Shown piece by piece: positions 53,066 through 61,870 of a DNA stretch of 64,000 nt. Source of the stretch: Crocinitomicaceae bacterium (GTDB lineage Bacteria; Bacteroidota; Bacteroidia; Flavobacteriales_D; Crocinitomicaceae). The stretch is taken from contig PAQM01000027.1 in assembly GCA_002709305.1 (NCBI GenBank), positions 100,731 through 164,730 of the forward strand, read 5' to 3'. The number at the start of each line of letters is the position of its first letter. Positions within the stretch are counted from its first letter, which is position 1. The translations under genes were made by a program, and so were the position numbers. The notes under the pieces were generated by a model, which saw nothing but the letters and a program-made list of their open reading frames with translations, was not told where the DNA came from and did not search any database.

Positions 53066-55428
53066 TAAAACTTAAGTTGTATTTGTAATAAAAATGTTCT
53101 TGGAGGTTGAACATCCCCAGGTCTACTAACGTACTCTTCATTTAAGAGGTTATTAACTATTAAACCTAAACGGTAATTTTTTAAAAACTCATATCCTAAT
53201 CTTGCATCAAAAACTAAACTTCCTTTATTATTTTCTTCTCTATATTGCTTAAGCCCCGGTAAAATTTCTATTGTCTCAAGACCATAAACATCTACACCTT
53301 CGACGAATGGCTTGTCTATGTTTGACATGTAACTATTATATCTAGCAGAAAACCCTATACTGAAATTCTTCCATTTAGCTTCAATATCAGCTTTGGCTAA
53401 GTGATTAAATCTATATTTCAACATATTTGTTGATGAGTCTGAGAAAGTAGAAATATATGCAGAATCTTTGTTTAGACTAATCGGATTCATATATGTATAA
53501 CCGATTAATGATGTCAACTCAACGTCTCCTATCTTTCCTTGACTATTAAAAGAAAATTCTAGTCCACTAACACGTGCCTTTTCAGCATTTTGTGCCTGAA
53601 AACCAACATAATTGCCGAAATAGTAAGGTGAGCTTGGATTAATTGATACAATAACATCGTCTGGGATATAAACGCCAAAAGTAAACTCCATCATATTGTC
53701 ATACTGATTAATAAAACCTGAAACATCTAAAATACCCTTCCAATTTCTCCCAATTTTCACAATTTGTTTAAAACCAATCTCTGCTGCCCAGCCGGTTTCT
53801 GGTTTTAAATTTTGATTTGGAAAAATATTAAGCGCTCCAACTGATGTAAGAGTATAACGTTCAGCAACTGAAGGATATCTTATCCCTTGTCCAAATGATG
53901 CTCGTAAGTGTGTATATTTAAACAATTCATAATGGGTTCCTAACCTAAAAATTGGGTACACTGGCAACTTTGTCAAACTAGAAGAATCACTACCAAAATA
54001 AAAATCTGAATCTCCAGTTATGTTATCCTGTTCAAAATATTCTACACGAACACCTCCTGTAATATCTAACTTATTAAATCTTCTCTCTAACTGGCCGTAA
54101 ACAGCATAATTACTTGAATAATGATCGCCAAATAGGTTAGACTTAATATCACTTCTTAAGGCTGTTAAACCTGAGGTTAAAACCGTACCACCTAGCCACT
54201 TTCTTTGAAATTGATAGTCACCATAAAGAACACCAGAAGAAGTAGATTGTGATGAATTTGTTAGATTAGTTCTATCAAGAAAGTAATACCGAGTTTTAAC
54301 TGTGTGTAAATTATTATACTTATCATAAACCTTTAAATATGGATCAACGCTTATTGTAAGCCCTGTATTATATGTTAATGTCGAAGCAGGGTCGTTAGTA
54401 TCTGTTCCACCTAAAGGAGAGTATGCGAAAGTATCACTTTCCCAAATAAGAAAGTTTCCAGTTTTTTGGTACTGAACATTATATCCTAAACCCATTTTCA
54501 TTTTTTTGACTTTTTTAGGTCTAAAAAATATAGTTCCTGAAACACGTCCTCTATCTGCTGTTTCTCCATCCTTATAACCTTCTGTCTTAAAACCATTAAG
54601 AGAAACTGTATAACCAAACCTTTTATGCATTTTACCATAAAATGCTTCTGCTTGATAGAATATTGGGTTTCTTTTATCTGACCACCACCTCAATGTCGCT
54701 CTTTTTGGATTATCATATATCCCCATTTGTATTTTTCCACGTAATTCACCATTTAAGTTAGGCTCCCTTTCTGTTAATGAAATAATGCCATTTAAGGCCC
54801 CCGAACCATACAATACAGAAGAAGCACCTTTAATCACTTCAATTTGCGAAGCATTTTCGATAGGAATGGTAGTCCATTTAACATCTCCGGCATCACCACT
54901 AATAATCGGTATTCCATTCCATAACAATAAAACTCTGCTACCAGCTCCATATGCAAAACCTGAGCCCCCACGTATACTAACCTGACCATCCATAGCAAAC
55001 ACACCTGGACTTTGATCAACTGCTTGTTCTAAATCAACAATTCCTTTATTATCTATAAGCTTTGGCTTTAAAATCTCCATTGAAATAGGAACATCCTCAA
55101 TGTCTTGATCTCTTCTACCAGCAGAAACTACAACTGTTTTTATCACTTGAATTGGTTCTTCCATTGTGAAAACATACGAGCCTGCCTTTTCAATATAAAC
55201 AGTGTCAGTTAAAAATGTTTGAGCAGAAATAACTAAAGTTAGAGGATAATTTTTAGGGTTAATTGAAAATACTCCATCCACATCAGTTATAGCTTTATCC
55301 CCTGCTGATGAAACAATTTTAGCTCCAAAAATTGATTCGTTTGATGATTTGTTAAGTACAACTCCTTTTATTTGAGAAAACAAAAAAACAGGATAAAAAA
55401 AGCAAAATATTAATAACTTATTTTTCAT
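53065..55428 (-). CDS. TonB-dependent receptor with N-terminal carboxypeptidase-like domain
   Basis: The 787-residue protein has a signal peptide (MKNKLLIFCFFYPVFLFSQ), a CarboxypepD_reg-like domain (about residues 20-95; NKSSNESIFGAKIVSS, ITDVDGVFSI), a plug (SPGVFAMDGQVSIRGGSG, GASSVLYGSGALNG), and a 22-strand barrel ending in the usual aromatic (LLQIQLKF). It is a paralogue of the truncated receptor at 2-2176. Its substrate is unknown. It overlaps kdsB by one base. No accessory SusD-like gene is adjacent, so this is the FecA/siderophore-like rather than SusC/D type of arrangement. Confidence 0.94.
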   Translation of the reverse strand: MKNKLLIFCFFYPVFLFSQIKGVVLNKSSNESIFGAKIVSSAGDKAITDVDGVFSINPKNYPLTLVISAQTFLTDTVYIEKAGSYVFTMEEPIQVIKTVVVSAGRRDQDIEDVPISMEILKPKLIDNKGIVDLEQAVDQSPGVFAMDGQVSIRGGSGFAYGAGSRVLLLWNGIPIISGDAGDVKWTTIPIENASQIEVIKGASSVLYGSGALNGIISLTEREPNLNGELRGKIQMGIYDNPKRATLRWWSDKRNPIFYQAEAFYGKMHKRFGYTVSLNGFKTEGYKDGETADRGRVSGTIFFRPKKVKKMKMGLGYNVQYQKTGNFLIWESDTFAYSPLGGTDTNDPASTLTYNTGLTISVDPYLKVYDKYNNLHTVKTRYYFLDRTNLTNSSQSTSSGVLYGDYQFQRKWLGGTVLTSGLTALRSDIKSNLFGDHYSSNYAVYGQLERRFNKLDITGGVRVEYFEQDNITGDSDFYFGSDSSSLTKLPVYPIFRLGTHYELFKYTHLRASFGQGIRYPSVAERYTLTSVGALNIFPNQNLKPETGWAAEIGFKQIVKIGRNWKGILDVSGFINQYDNMMEFTFGVYIPDDVIVSINPSSPYYFGNYVGFQAQNAEKARVSGLEFSFNSQGKIGDVELTSLIGYTYMNPISLNKDSAYISTFSDSSTNMLKYRFNHLAKADIEAKWKNFSIGFSARYNSYMSNIDKPFVEGVDVYGLETIEILPGLKQYREENNKGSLVFDARLGYEFLKNYRLGLIVNNLLNEEYVSRPGDVQPPRTFLLQIQLKF

Positions 55429-55545
55429 TTAATATTGTTTAATTAGAAGTTAAAACCTTATGATATTAACATTAACTCAAAAAATATCTAGCCAACTAAA
55501 AACCAAAATAAGATTGATGAAAATTATTTAATGAAATATCTCTAT

Positions 55546-57735
55546 TTACCTTCTTATATTATTTTGAAAAAACCTTCTATTATCGACAACGTCAGCTTGT
55601 TTTACCAAGGCTTTTGTTGCTGATCCTTGAACACTGTTTTTCAATGTGTTTAATAATTGATCTTTTTCTACTAAATAGTTAGCTGCGGTTGGCGGATTTA
55701 CTGTTTTCTCTAACTGTAAAACAAAAACGCCAATATTCCCAGTTAAAGGAACTGTTATTTGACCGTCTTTTAAACCAGAAAAAATTGACCCAACGATTTC
55801 TGGCTCAAATCCTACTCCTGTAATTTGTACATTAGAAAACGTAACATCTGACTTCAATAAAGTGGCCCCTTTTAGTGACTGTGTTAGCTTATTCAATGAT
55901 TTGACGCCCTTCATTTTTTTAGATAACATTTTTGCTTTTTGATCATTTAAATAGTCTTGCTTTATTTTAAGTTTAACATCTTCATAGTTTGCCTCACCTT
56001 TTTCTTTAATTGAACCTAAAATTGCTATTACATAACGATCCTTATCTTTAATTGGTGAACTAACCAATGTTCCTGTGTTTGACTCTGAATCAAAAGCCAG
56101 TTGTAGGATTTTATCTTCAGCAAACTTTGATTTAAAACCGTAAATTTTAGGGCCGTTTTCTTTTATGTTAATTGGTCTAGAAACATATCCTGATTTTGAA
56201 ACTATAGTATCAAACAATTGAACTTTTAAAAGATTATTTGTTTCATTTCCTATCTTTTTATCCAGCTTATATAGTAAATCATAAATCTCCTCTTCCTTAG
56301 TATCTATAGTTTCCCTGCTTGGTTTTAATGTTTTTTGAACAACTGCTAAAACAGGCTCTTTCGCTGGTTTACGCCCCAAAGCTTCCATAATATGGAAGCC
56401 ATAATCCGTTTGAACATAACCTATTTTACCAATAGGCTCCTCCTTGGCATAATTGCTGAATTCTGGAACCATTTCATAATCCATAAAGTCTTCGTATTTA
56501 CCCCCTGTATTTTTAGAACCAGGATCATCAGAATGTTTTAAAACAAATTCTTCAAAATTAGCTTGATTTAATATAGGCATAATAGAGTCTACCTTTCTCT
56601 TTGCCTTAACTACCGCTGCAGAATCTGTCCTTTGAGCTGCAATTAAAATATGGCGCGCACTTAACAAATTACCATTAAACCCGACAAGTTTAGCCACTTT
56701 GGTTGAACCATTGTGCTTATATGGACCTATAATCTGTCCAATAGAAGAATTCTTAACAATAGAATCTAAATCATTAGGGTAAGTCATACCATTCTTTGAT
56801 TTTTCATCTTTATCTGGTTTATAAGTAATAATACTTGAAAAAAACTTAATCTCAGAGTTTTTCATAACATATAAAGAGTCATTAGTAGATTGACTTAATC
56901 CTTTCTTTAAGTCTGCAATATCTTTCTCAAATTTAATTGAATCCTCTTTTGATGGTTCAATAACAACATCAAAAAATTTGACTTGCCTTATAGATTCTCT
57001 ATTTTGATATTTCTTGTCTGATCTATTTTCTTTAAAATATTGTTTTAAATTTTCTTCAGATGCATCAACTTCTGAATCATTAATCGCATCAAAACGCTGA
57101 AGAACAAATGAAACACTTTTTATTTCTTTTTGAGAAAAATATTCGTTTTTTGCTTCAAGATTAGTTACATAAACCCCTTGTTTTAGTATTTCAAAATATT
57201 TTTCTTGTTTTCTTCTATCTATATAGTAGTCTCTTGAGTCAACCCATTGTTTCTGTATTTTTGGGTCATCTGAAGATTCCATTTCTTCTATTCTGGCCTG
57301 AAGTAATTTTTCATTAAATTTTCCAGTGATAGAGTCTTTAAAATTGTTTGCTAAATCAGGGATAACATCGAAGCCCTCTCGACCATACAAATAGGCGTCA
57401 AATTCATCTTCAGAGACTGTTATACCTAAAGATTTATATTCTTGCTCTAATAATAAATTATCGACAAACGCGGTCCAAACAGCTCCCTCGTCTACTGGTT
57501 GAGGTTCTTGCTGATTTTGTTGAGCTGTCCTTCGAGAGTTTTCATATGCGATATTTACCGCTTCATTAAAATCCTCCATATTTACTTTCTCGCCAGAAAC
57601 AGTTCCAAATCCATACTTAGAATCAATTCCTGTTGATCCTTTTTGATAATCTCCTAATATAAATGCTAATAAAGCACCACCAACGATAATTAATATTAGC
57701 CAAGATTTATCTCTAATTTTTCCAATTATTGCCAT
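55546..57735 (-). CDS. PpiD-like periplasmic peptidyl-prolyl isomerase/chaperone
   Basis: The 729-residue protein has one N-terminal membrane helix (residues 13-30) and a SurA_N-like segment (residues 40-230). A parvulin domain lies near residues 355-455 (SARHILIAAQRTDS, FVLKHSDDPGSKNTGGKYED, YGFHIMEALGRK), and a second, degenerate region is C-terminal. It is an inner-membrane-anchored folding factor for outer-membrane or exported proteins. It lies 117 nt downstream of no other gene on this strand and is upstream of the TonB receptor by 117 bp; joint transcription is possible. Confidence 0.9.
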   Translation of the reverse strand: MAIIGKIRDKSWLILIIVGGALLAFILGDYQKGSTGIDSKYGFGTVSGEKVNMEDFNEAVNIAYENSRRTAQQNQQEPQPVDEGAVWTAFVDNLLLEQEYKSLGITVSEDEFDAYLYGREGFDVIPDLANNFKDSITGKFNEKLLQARIEEMESSDDPKIQKQWVDSRDYYIDRRKQEKYFEILKQGVYVTNLEAKNEYFSQKEIKSVSFVLQRFDAINDSEVDASEENLKQYFKENRSDKKYQNRESIRQVKFFDVVIEPSKEDSIKFEKDIADLKKGLSQSTNDSLYVMKNSEIKFFSSIITYKPDKDEKSKNGMTYPNDLDSIVKNSSIGQIIGPYKHNGSTKVAKLVGFNGNLLSARHILIAAQRTDSAAVVKAKRKVDSIMPILNQANFEEFVLKHSDDPGSKNTGGKYEDFMDYEMVPEFSNYAKEEPIGKIGYVQTDYGFHIMEALGRKPAKEPVLAVVQKTLKPSRETIDTKEEEIYDLLYKLDKKIGNETNNLLKVQLFDTIVSKSGYVSRPINIKENGPKIYGFKSKFAEDKILQLAFDSESNTGTLVSSPIKDKDRYVIAILGSIKEKGEANYEDVKLKIKQDYLNDQKAKMLSKKMKGVKSLNKLTQSLKGATLLKSDVTFSNVQITGVGFEPEIVGSIFSGLKDGQITVPLTGNIGVFVLQLEKTVNPPTAANYLVEKDQLLNTLKNSVQGSATKALVKQADVVDNRRFFQNNIRR

Positions 57736-57970
57736 GCTATTATTTTCTAAACATAAGTTTGCGAATATAATTAGATGAATTGATTTTTAAAAATAAATAC
57801 GTTAATACTTATTACTAATTAAAATATTATTTGTGTCAAAATAAGGTTATGTATCCTCTTTTTTACTCTTAATGTTAAAAAATAAGTTATATAAAACTGA
57901 ACATATGTATGGTTTGCGTGCTTTTTAATCCATGAAATTATCTTAATTTTGAATAAAACAGTAATAATCA
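57736..57970. other. 235-bp divergent intergenic region
   Basis: The gap separates the divergent PpiD-like and T9SS type B genes. It holds the TAATTTTG box for the plus-strand gene at 57944-57951 and a near match (TATGTTTA, minus strand) just upstream of the PpiD start. I see no RNA structure, repeat or further ORF in it. Confidence 0.5.
57944..57951 (+). promoter_or_regulatory. -7 promoter box TAATTTTG
   Basis: TAATTTTG fully matches TAnnTTTG and ends 19 nt before the ATG at 57971. A TTTG at 57913-57916 is too far upstream (27 nt) to be a normal -33 element. Confidence 0.4.
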
Positions 57971-59260
57971 ATGATTAGGATAAAGTTTTTGTTTTTATTA
58001 ATGCTTTTTTTGTCTAATAAAGAAAGTTATACACAAGAGCTTTATAACAGTTGTTTTTCAGCCTTAGAAATTTGTCCTGACAACACATATAGCATCAACA
58101 ATTATAATGCAAATATTACTTCTTGCCCTGGCTGTGAAGATGATTTTTTATTTTGTTTTACCGCTGAAAACACTATCTGGCTTAAATTTACAACAAACCA
58201 AATAGGTGGAGATGTCTTAGTGAATTTTAATAATTTAAGTTTTAACGTGTCGCCCAATCAAGACACTGAAATACAAGCTGTTATTATTGAAGCAACAACC
58301 CCATGTAATTCAGCATCTTACACCGAAGTAAGTAACTGTGTGTCAGATGGATCAGCACCTTTTAATTTAAATGCAATAGGCCTAGCGCCTAATACAACTT
58401 ATTATATTGTAATTAATGGTGACAAAAATGGTGCAGGGATAAGTATACCTGCAGAGTGTAGTTTTAATTTAACTGTCTCTGGTGCAGGAATAGAAAGACC
58501 TACACCTGTAATTAATATAACAGCTAGCGACACATCTATATGTCTAAATGATGTTGTTTTATTTGAAGCTATATTACAAGATTGCCCTAATAGTTCTTCA
58601 TATAAATGGTATATAAACAATGTATTAATTGCTGAAACAAATACAGCGTTTTTTTCAACTTCAGATATCTCTGATGGGGATGTTGTGACAGTTGAAAATA
58701 GTTGCTTTACTAATTGTGTTGAAATAATATCTTCAGACAGCCCTATAATAAGTGTTTACTCTTTTTATCTAGATGCAGGTGATGACGTAACAGTTCCCAT
58801 TGGCACGGCTGTTAACCTTAATGGCATGACAAGTGCACCTAATTATAGCTGGGAGCCATCACTTTTATTTACAAACCCTACTGAATTATCTACTGTTATT
58901 TTTCCTGAACAAACAACAATAGTTACATTAATAGCAATAGAAAATAATTGTGTATTGACGGATAATATAACAATAACTATAATAGAGGATATCTCTATTC
59001 CAAATATGTTCTCTCCTAATAACGATGGTATTAACGATTCTTGGATAATTAAAGGAATTGAAAAATACCCAAATAATACAATTGTTATATATGACCGATG
59101 GGGTCAAGAAGTTTTTAAAACAAATTCATATAATTCAGAAAAAGCCTGGAATGGTAAAATAAAAAATAATATAGTGACAGAAGGTGTTTTTTATTTTGTC
59201 CTTGAATTAAATAATGAAGAAAATAAGCAATATAAAGGATCAATAACAGTTATTCGATAA
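57971..59260 (+). CDS. Secreted adhesin-like protein with gliding-motility (CHU_C, T9SS type B) C-terminal domain
   Basis: The 429-residue protein has a signal peptide (IKFLFLLMLFLSNKESYTQ region), a beta-rich N-terminal half with several Cys (possible disulfides), and an Ig/PKD-like middle (SIPLNDVVLFEAIL-like and VPIGTAVNLNGMTS). The end is a CHU_C domain of about 85 residues (FSPNNDGINDSWIIKGIEKY, IVIYDRWGQEVF, WNGKIKNN). Type B domains direct T9SS export and surface retention. Three nt later comes a PorP/SprF gene, the usual partner for such adhesins. Confidence 0.92.
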   Translation: MIRIKFLFLLMLFLSNKESYTQELYNSCFSALEICPDNTYSINNYNANITSCPGCEDDFLFCFTAENTIWLKFTTNQIGGDVLVNFNNLSFNVSPNQDTEIQAVIIEATTPCNSASYTEVSNCVSDGSAPFNLNAIGLAPNTTYYIVINGDKNGAGISIPAECSFNLTVSGAGIERPTPVINITASDTSICLNDVVLFEAILQDCPNSSSYKWYINNVLIAETNTAFFSTSDISDGDVVTVENSCFTNCVEIISSDSPIISVYSFYLDAGDDVTVPIGTAVNLNGMTSAPNYSWEPSLLFTNPTELSTVIFPEQTTIVTLIAIENNCVLTDNITITIIEDISIPNMFSPNNDGINDSWIIKGIEKYPNNTIVIYDRWGQEVFKTNSYNSEKAWNGKIKNNIVTEGVFYFVLELNNEENKQYKGSITVIR

Positions 59261-59262
59261 CA

Positions 59263-60195
59263 ATGAAACTATTATTTTCTTTGATTTTTCTCTATTTGTT
59301 ATGTCTTAATAGACTAATGGGTCAACAAATACCTCAATATAGTCAGTGGTATTTAAATCAGTTTGCAAATAATCCCGCTCATGCAGGTATAAAAAAATGT
59401 GTTGATATTCATACTTTATATCGACTTCAATGGGTTGGATTTGAAGGTGCGCCTAGGAGTGGTTTTCTATCAGTTAGCATTCCTTTATCATCTAAAAGAA
59501 AAAAATACCTGAGCGCAAGACAAGGGACTGGGTTTAAATTTGAAACAGATCAAATAGGTCAATTTAACTCAAACCGTTTAAGTATTGCTTACGCTGCCCA
59601 TTTTAATTTTAATGAAGACGAACGCCTTTCCCTAGGGCTTTATGGAGGAGTTTTTCAGTTAGGATACAATCCTATCGGCTTCGAAACAAGCGAACCAGAT
59701 CCTTATGCAATGACAGATGGTTCTATTATTCTTCCAGATGCCTCTTTTGGTGCGTGGTTCAATTCTGAAAAATACTATTTAGGACTAACACTAAAAAACT
59801 TAATTCCTATTCAATGGCAGTCCATAGGTATTAACTCTAGAAACCGAATACACGGATCAATTGCTGGAGGTTATCAAGCCAAAATTAACAACTATTTATC
59901 GCTAAATACAGCAAGTATAATGAGAATTCCTCCCACCGGGCCTCTCTCCATTGATTTAAATTTATTATTAAACCTTCAAGATATTATTTCTTTTGGATTG
60001 GGTTATAGAAACACAGATGCTATTATTTCATTATTAAACATAAAAATAAAGAACCAGTTTTCTATCTCTTATTCTTTCGACTATACAATTTCAAAGGTTC
60101 AAATAGGATCATCTAACACTCACGAACTATCTCTTAGGTATACAACTTGTAACAAAAAAAAGACTTCAGCAGTTAATTGCCCTCTGTTTGAATGA
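59263..60195 (+). CDS. PorP/SprF family outer-membrane protein
   Basis: The 310-residue protein has a signal peptide (MKLLFSLIFLYLLCLNRLMG), the family start QQIPQYSQWYLNQFANNPAHAG, and repeated amphipathic strands ending in a Tyr/Ser-rich barrel. PorP/SprF proteins sit in the outer membrane and are needed to attach or export specific type B T9SS adhesins such as SprB. Here the gene starts 2 nt after a type B adhesin, so they form a secretion-anchoring pair. The final Cys-containing tail (CNKKKTSAVNCP) is atypical. Confidence 0.93.
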   Translation: MKLLFSLIFLYLLCLNRLMGQQIPQYSQWYLNQFANNPAHAGIKKCVDIHTLYRLQWVGFEGAPRSGFLSVSIPLSSKRKKYLSARQGTGFKFETDQIGQFNSNRLSIAYAAHFNFNEDERLSLGLYGGVFQLGYNPIGFETSEPDPYAMTDGSIILPDASFGAWFNSEKYYLGLTLKNLIPIQWQSIGINSRNRIHGSIAGGYQAKINNYLSLNTASIMRIPPTGPLSIDLNLLLNLQDIISFGLGYRNTDAIISLLNIKIKNQFSISYSFDYTISKVQIGSSNTHELSLRYTTCNKKKTSAVNCPLFE

Positions 60196-60228
60196 AAAGA
60201 AAAAATTAACTGCTTAATCTATTTTATA

Positions 60229-60702
60229 TTATTGTTTCAGTTCTGTTATAACATATTCTTTTTGCGTCTTTGGGACCTTTACAATAACATATGGTTGAAT
60301 GAAAGCTTGTGTTGACGGTCCTTCTAACTCCAACTTACTATAGAAGACTCGTACTTCTTTCCTGTATTCTATTACATCAACTACTTTGATAGAGTGGCTC
60401 CCCGAACTTTGAACACCATCAAAACAAGCGAGAATAATGTTTTTATCGAAATCAATAGATAAATTAGAAAACTCATACAAATTAACTCTTGATGAATTTA
60501 ATTTTAACAAAAGTGTATCCCAGTCTTTTTTTGTTTTAATAATAATATTGGACTCACAAACCCCTTCACTTCCCGCTCCTTTTAAATTGCCTTTTGCTAT
60601 AACTTGAAAAGGGATATTGTTTTTTTTTAAAATTTCTTGTTTAAAAACACTACAACTATAAGATGTTGATATAGCTAAAATTATTAGAACAGTCATTCGC
60701 AT
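60229..60702 (-). CDS. Lipoprotein with PrcB-like C-terminal domain
   Basis: The 157-residue product has a lipoprotein signal (MRMTVLIILAISTSYSC). The mature part shows NIIIKTKKDWDTLLLKL and NIILACFDGVQSSGSHSIKV, which resemble the PrcB (protease complex subunit) family; the strand pattern YVIVKVPKTQKEYVI closes the fold. PrcB in Treponema works with a trypsin-like protease, which is not found nearby. Family assignment is moderate and function unproven. A TAnnTTTG box on its strand lies 36 nt upstream. Confidence 0.75.
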   Translation of the reverse strand: MRMTVLIILAISTSYSCSVFKQEILKKNNIPFQVIAKGNLKGAGSEGVCESNIIIKTKKDWDTLLLKLNSSRVNLYEFSNLSIDFDKNIILACFDGVQSSGSHSIKVVDVIEYRKEVRVFYSKLELEGPSTQAFIQPYVIVKVPKTQKEYVITELKQ

Positions 60703-60738
60703 ATTATAAAATTAATAATATACCTGTTAAGTGTTTAT

Positions 60739-60746
60739 CAAAAATA
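60739..60746 (-). promoter_or_regulatory. -7 promoter box TATTTTTG for the PrcB-like gene
   Basis: On the minus strand this reads TATTTTTG, a full TAnnTTTG match 36 nt before the ATG at 60702, in the divergent region with the OmpA-like gene. Confidence 0.35.
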
Positions 60747-60854
60747 ATAAAGTTGTATTAAGAGCGGTTATTCAATATTTATTGTGTATAAATTCAGTGT
60801 CTATTGATTTTTTAACTCTTTACTTCTTCTGATATTTGTATAAATATATTTTTT

Positions 60855-61817
60855 ATGAAAACACTTGTTTTACTTGTTTTATATGTAGGTATAATTACAT
60901 CTTGCGTGCCCGCAAAACGCTATAACGAATTACTTGAGAAAGAACTTTCATGTAAAGAGGAACTTAACAAGTTTAAGAAAAGTGCGCTTGACTTTGAGGC
61001 AGATGCGGTTGATTTACTTGCAAGATTTGGTGTGCTTTCTAAAGAAGTAAATAAACTAAAACAAGATACCACTGAGATTGGGCAAAAATATAGGTCAATT
61101 ATTGCAAAATATAACAAACTAGAGGATATAAATAAAACTCTTGAATCTAATTATGAGAAAATAAGATTATCATCTAATTTTGAGAGAGAAAATCTTCAAA
61201 ATAATTTACAAGAAAAACAAATAGAATTGCAAAACAAAGAAGATGAACTTTTGGCAATTGAACAAGAACTAATAAAAAAAGAAGAGCTCTTATTTGAACG
61301 TGAAGAGTATGTAAAAGAACTTGAAAAAATAATCTCAGATAAAGATAATGCTGTAAAAGAATTAAAGAGCAAAGTGAAAAATGCGCTACAAGGGTTTGAG
61401 AACAAAGGGCTTTCGATAATAGAAAAAAATGGTAAAATATATGTTAGCCTTGAAGCAAGTTTATTGTTTTCATCTGGAAGTACAATGGTCGAAAAGGAAG
61501 GAGAGAAAGCTCTGATAGATTTAGCCAAAGTTTTAGAAGCAGAAAAAGAACTTGAAATTATAGTTGAAGGACATACAGATGTTGATAAGTTGATAAGTAA
61601 AAAGCATCCTAAAAACAACTGGGAGCTTTCTGTTCTTAGATCTACTTCTGTTATTAACATAATGTTAAAGAATTCAAATATAAACCCTTCTAAATTAATG
61701 GCAGCAGGAAGGTCAGAATTTATCCCAATTGACATAGAAGATAAATCTAAAAATAGAAGAATTGAAATTATAATTTCACCAAACCTTAATGAGCTATTCA
61801 AATTAATTTCTAAATAA
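60855..61817 (+). CDS. OmpA-family lipoprotein with long coiled coil
   Basis: The 320-residue protein has a lipoprotein signal (MKTLVLLVLYVGIITSC, Cys17), a long charged coiled coil (residues ~70-180; ENLQNNLQEKQIELQNKEDE), and a C-terminal OmpA/MotB peptidoglycan-binding domain (about 205-310; ALIDLAKVLEAEKELEI, GHTDVDKLISK, LSVLRSTSVI, GRSEFIPID, NRRIEIII). It tethers the outer membrane to the wall; the coiled coil would span the periplasm. The gene stands alone between a divergent lipoprotein gene and uvrC. Confidence 0.92.
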   Translation: MKTLVLLVLYVGIITSCVPAKRYNELLEKELSCKEELNKFKKSALDFEADAVDLLARFGVLSKEVNKLKQDTTEIGQKYRSIIAKYNKLEDINKTLESNYEKIRLSSNFERENLQNNLQEKQIELQNKEDELLAIEQELIKKEELLFEREEYVKELEKIISDKDNAVKELKSKVKNALQGFENKGLSIIEKNGKIYVSLEASLLFSSGSTMVEKEGEKALIDLAKVLEAEKELEIIVEGHTDVDKLISKKHPKNNWELSVLRSTSVINIMLKNSNINPSKLMAAGRSEFIPIDIEDKSKNRRIEIIISPNLNELFKLISK

Positions 61818-61858
61818 AACTTCTAAAAAAATAACTTTTTCAGGCTAAATTTTTAGTT

Positions 61859-61866
61859 TATTTTTG
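61859..61866 (+). promoter_or_regulatory. -7 promoter box TATTTTTG, 4 nt before uvrC
   Basis: TATTTTTG is a full TAnnTTTG match followed by ATTT and the uvrC ATG at 61871, so transcription should start at or next to the ATG. Confidence 0.4.
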
Positions 61867-61870
61867 ATTT

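Noticed and set aside
61196..61801. Antisense ORF of 201 codons opposite the OmpA-like gene
   Set aside because: Ser/Phe-rich low-complexity product from reading Lys/Glu-rich codons backwards; the plus-strand OmpA domain is clear.
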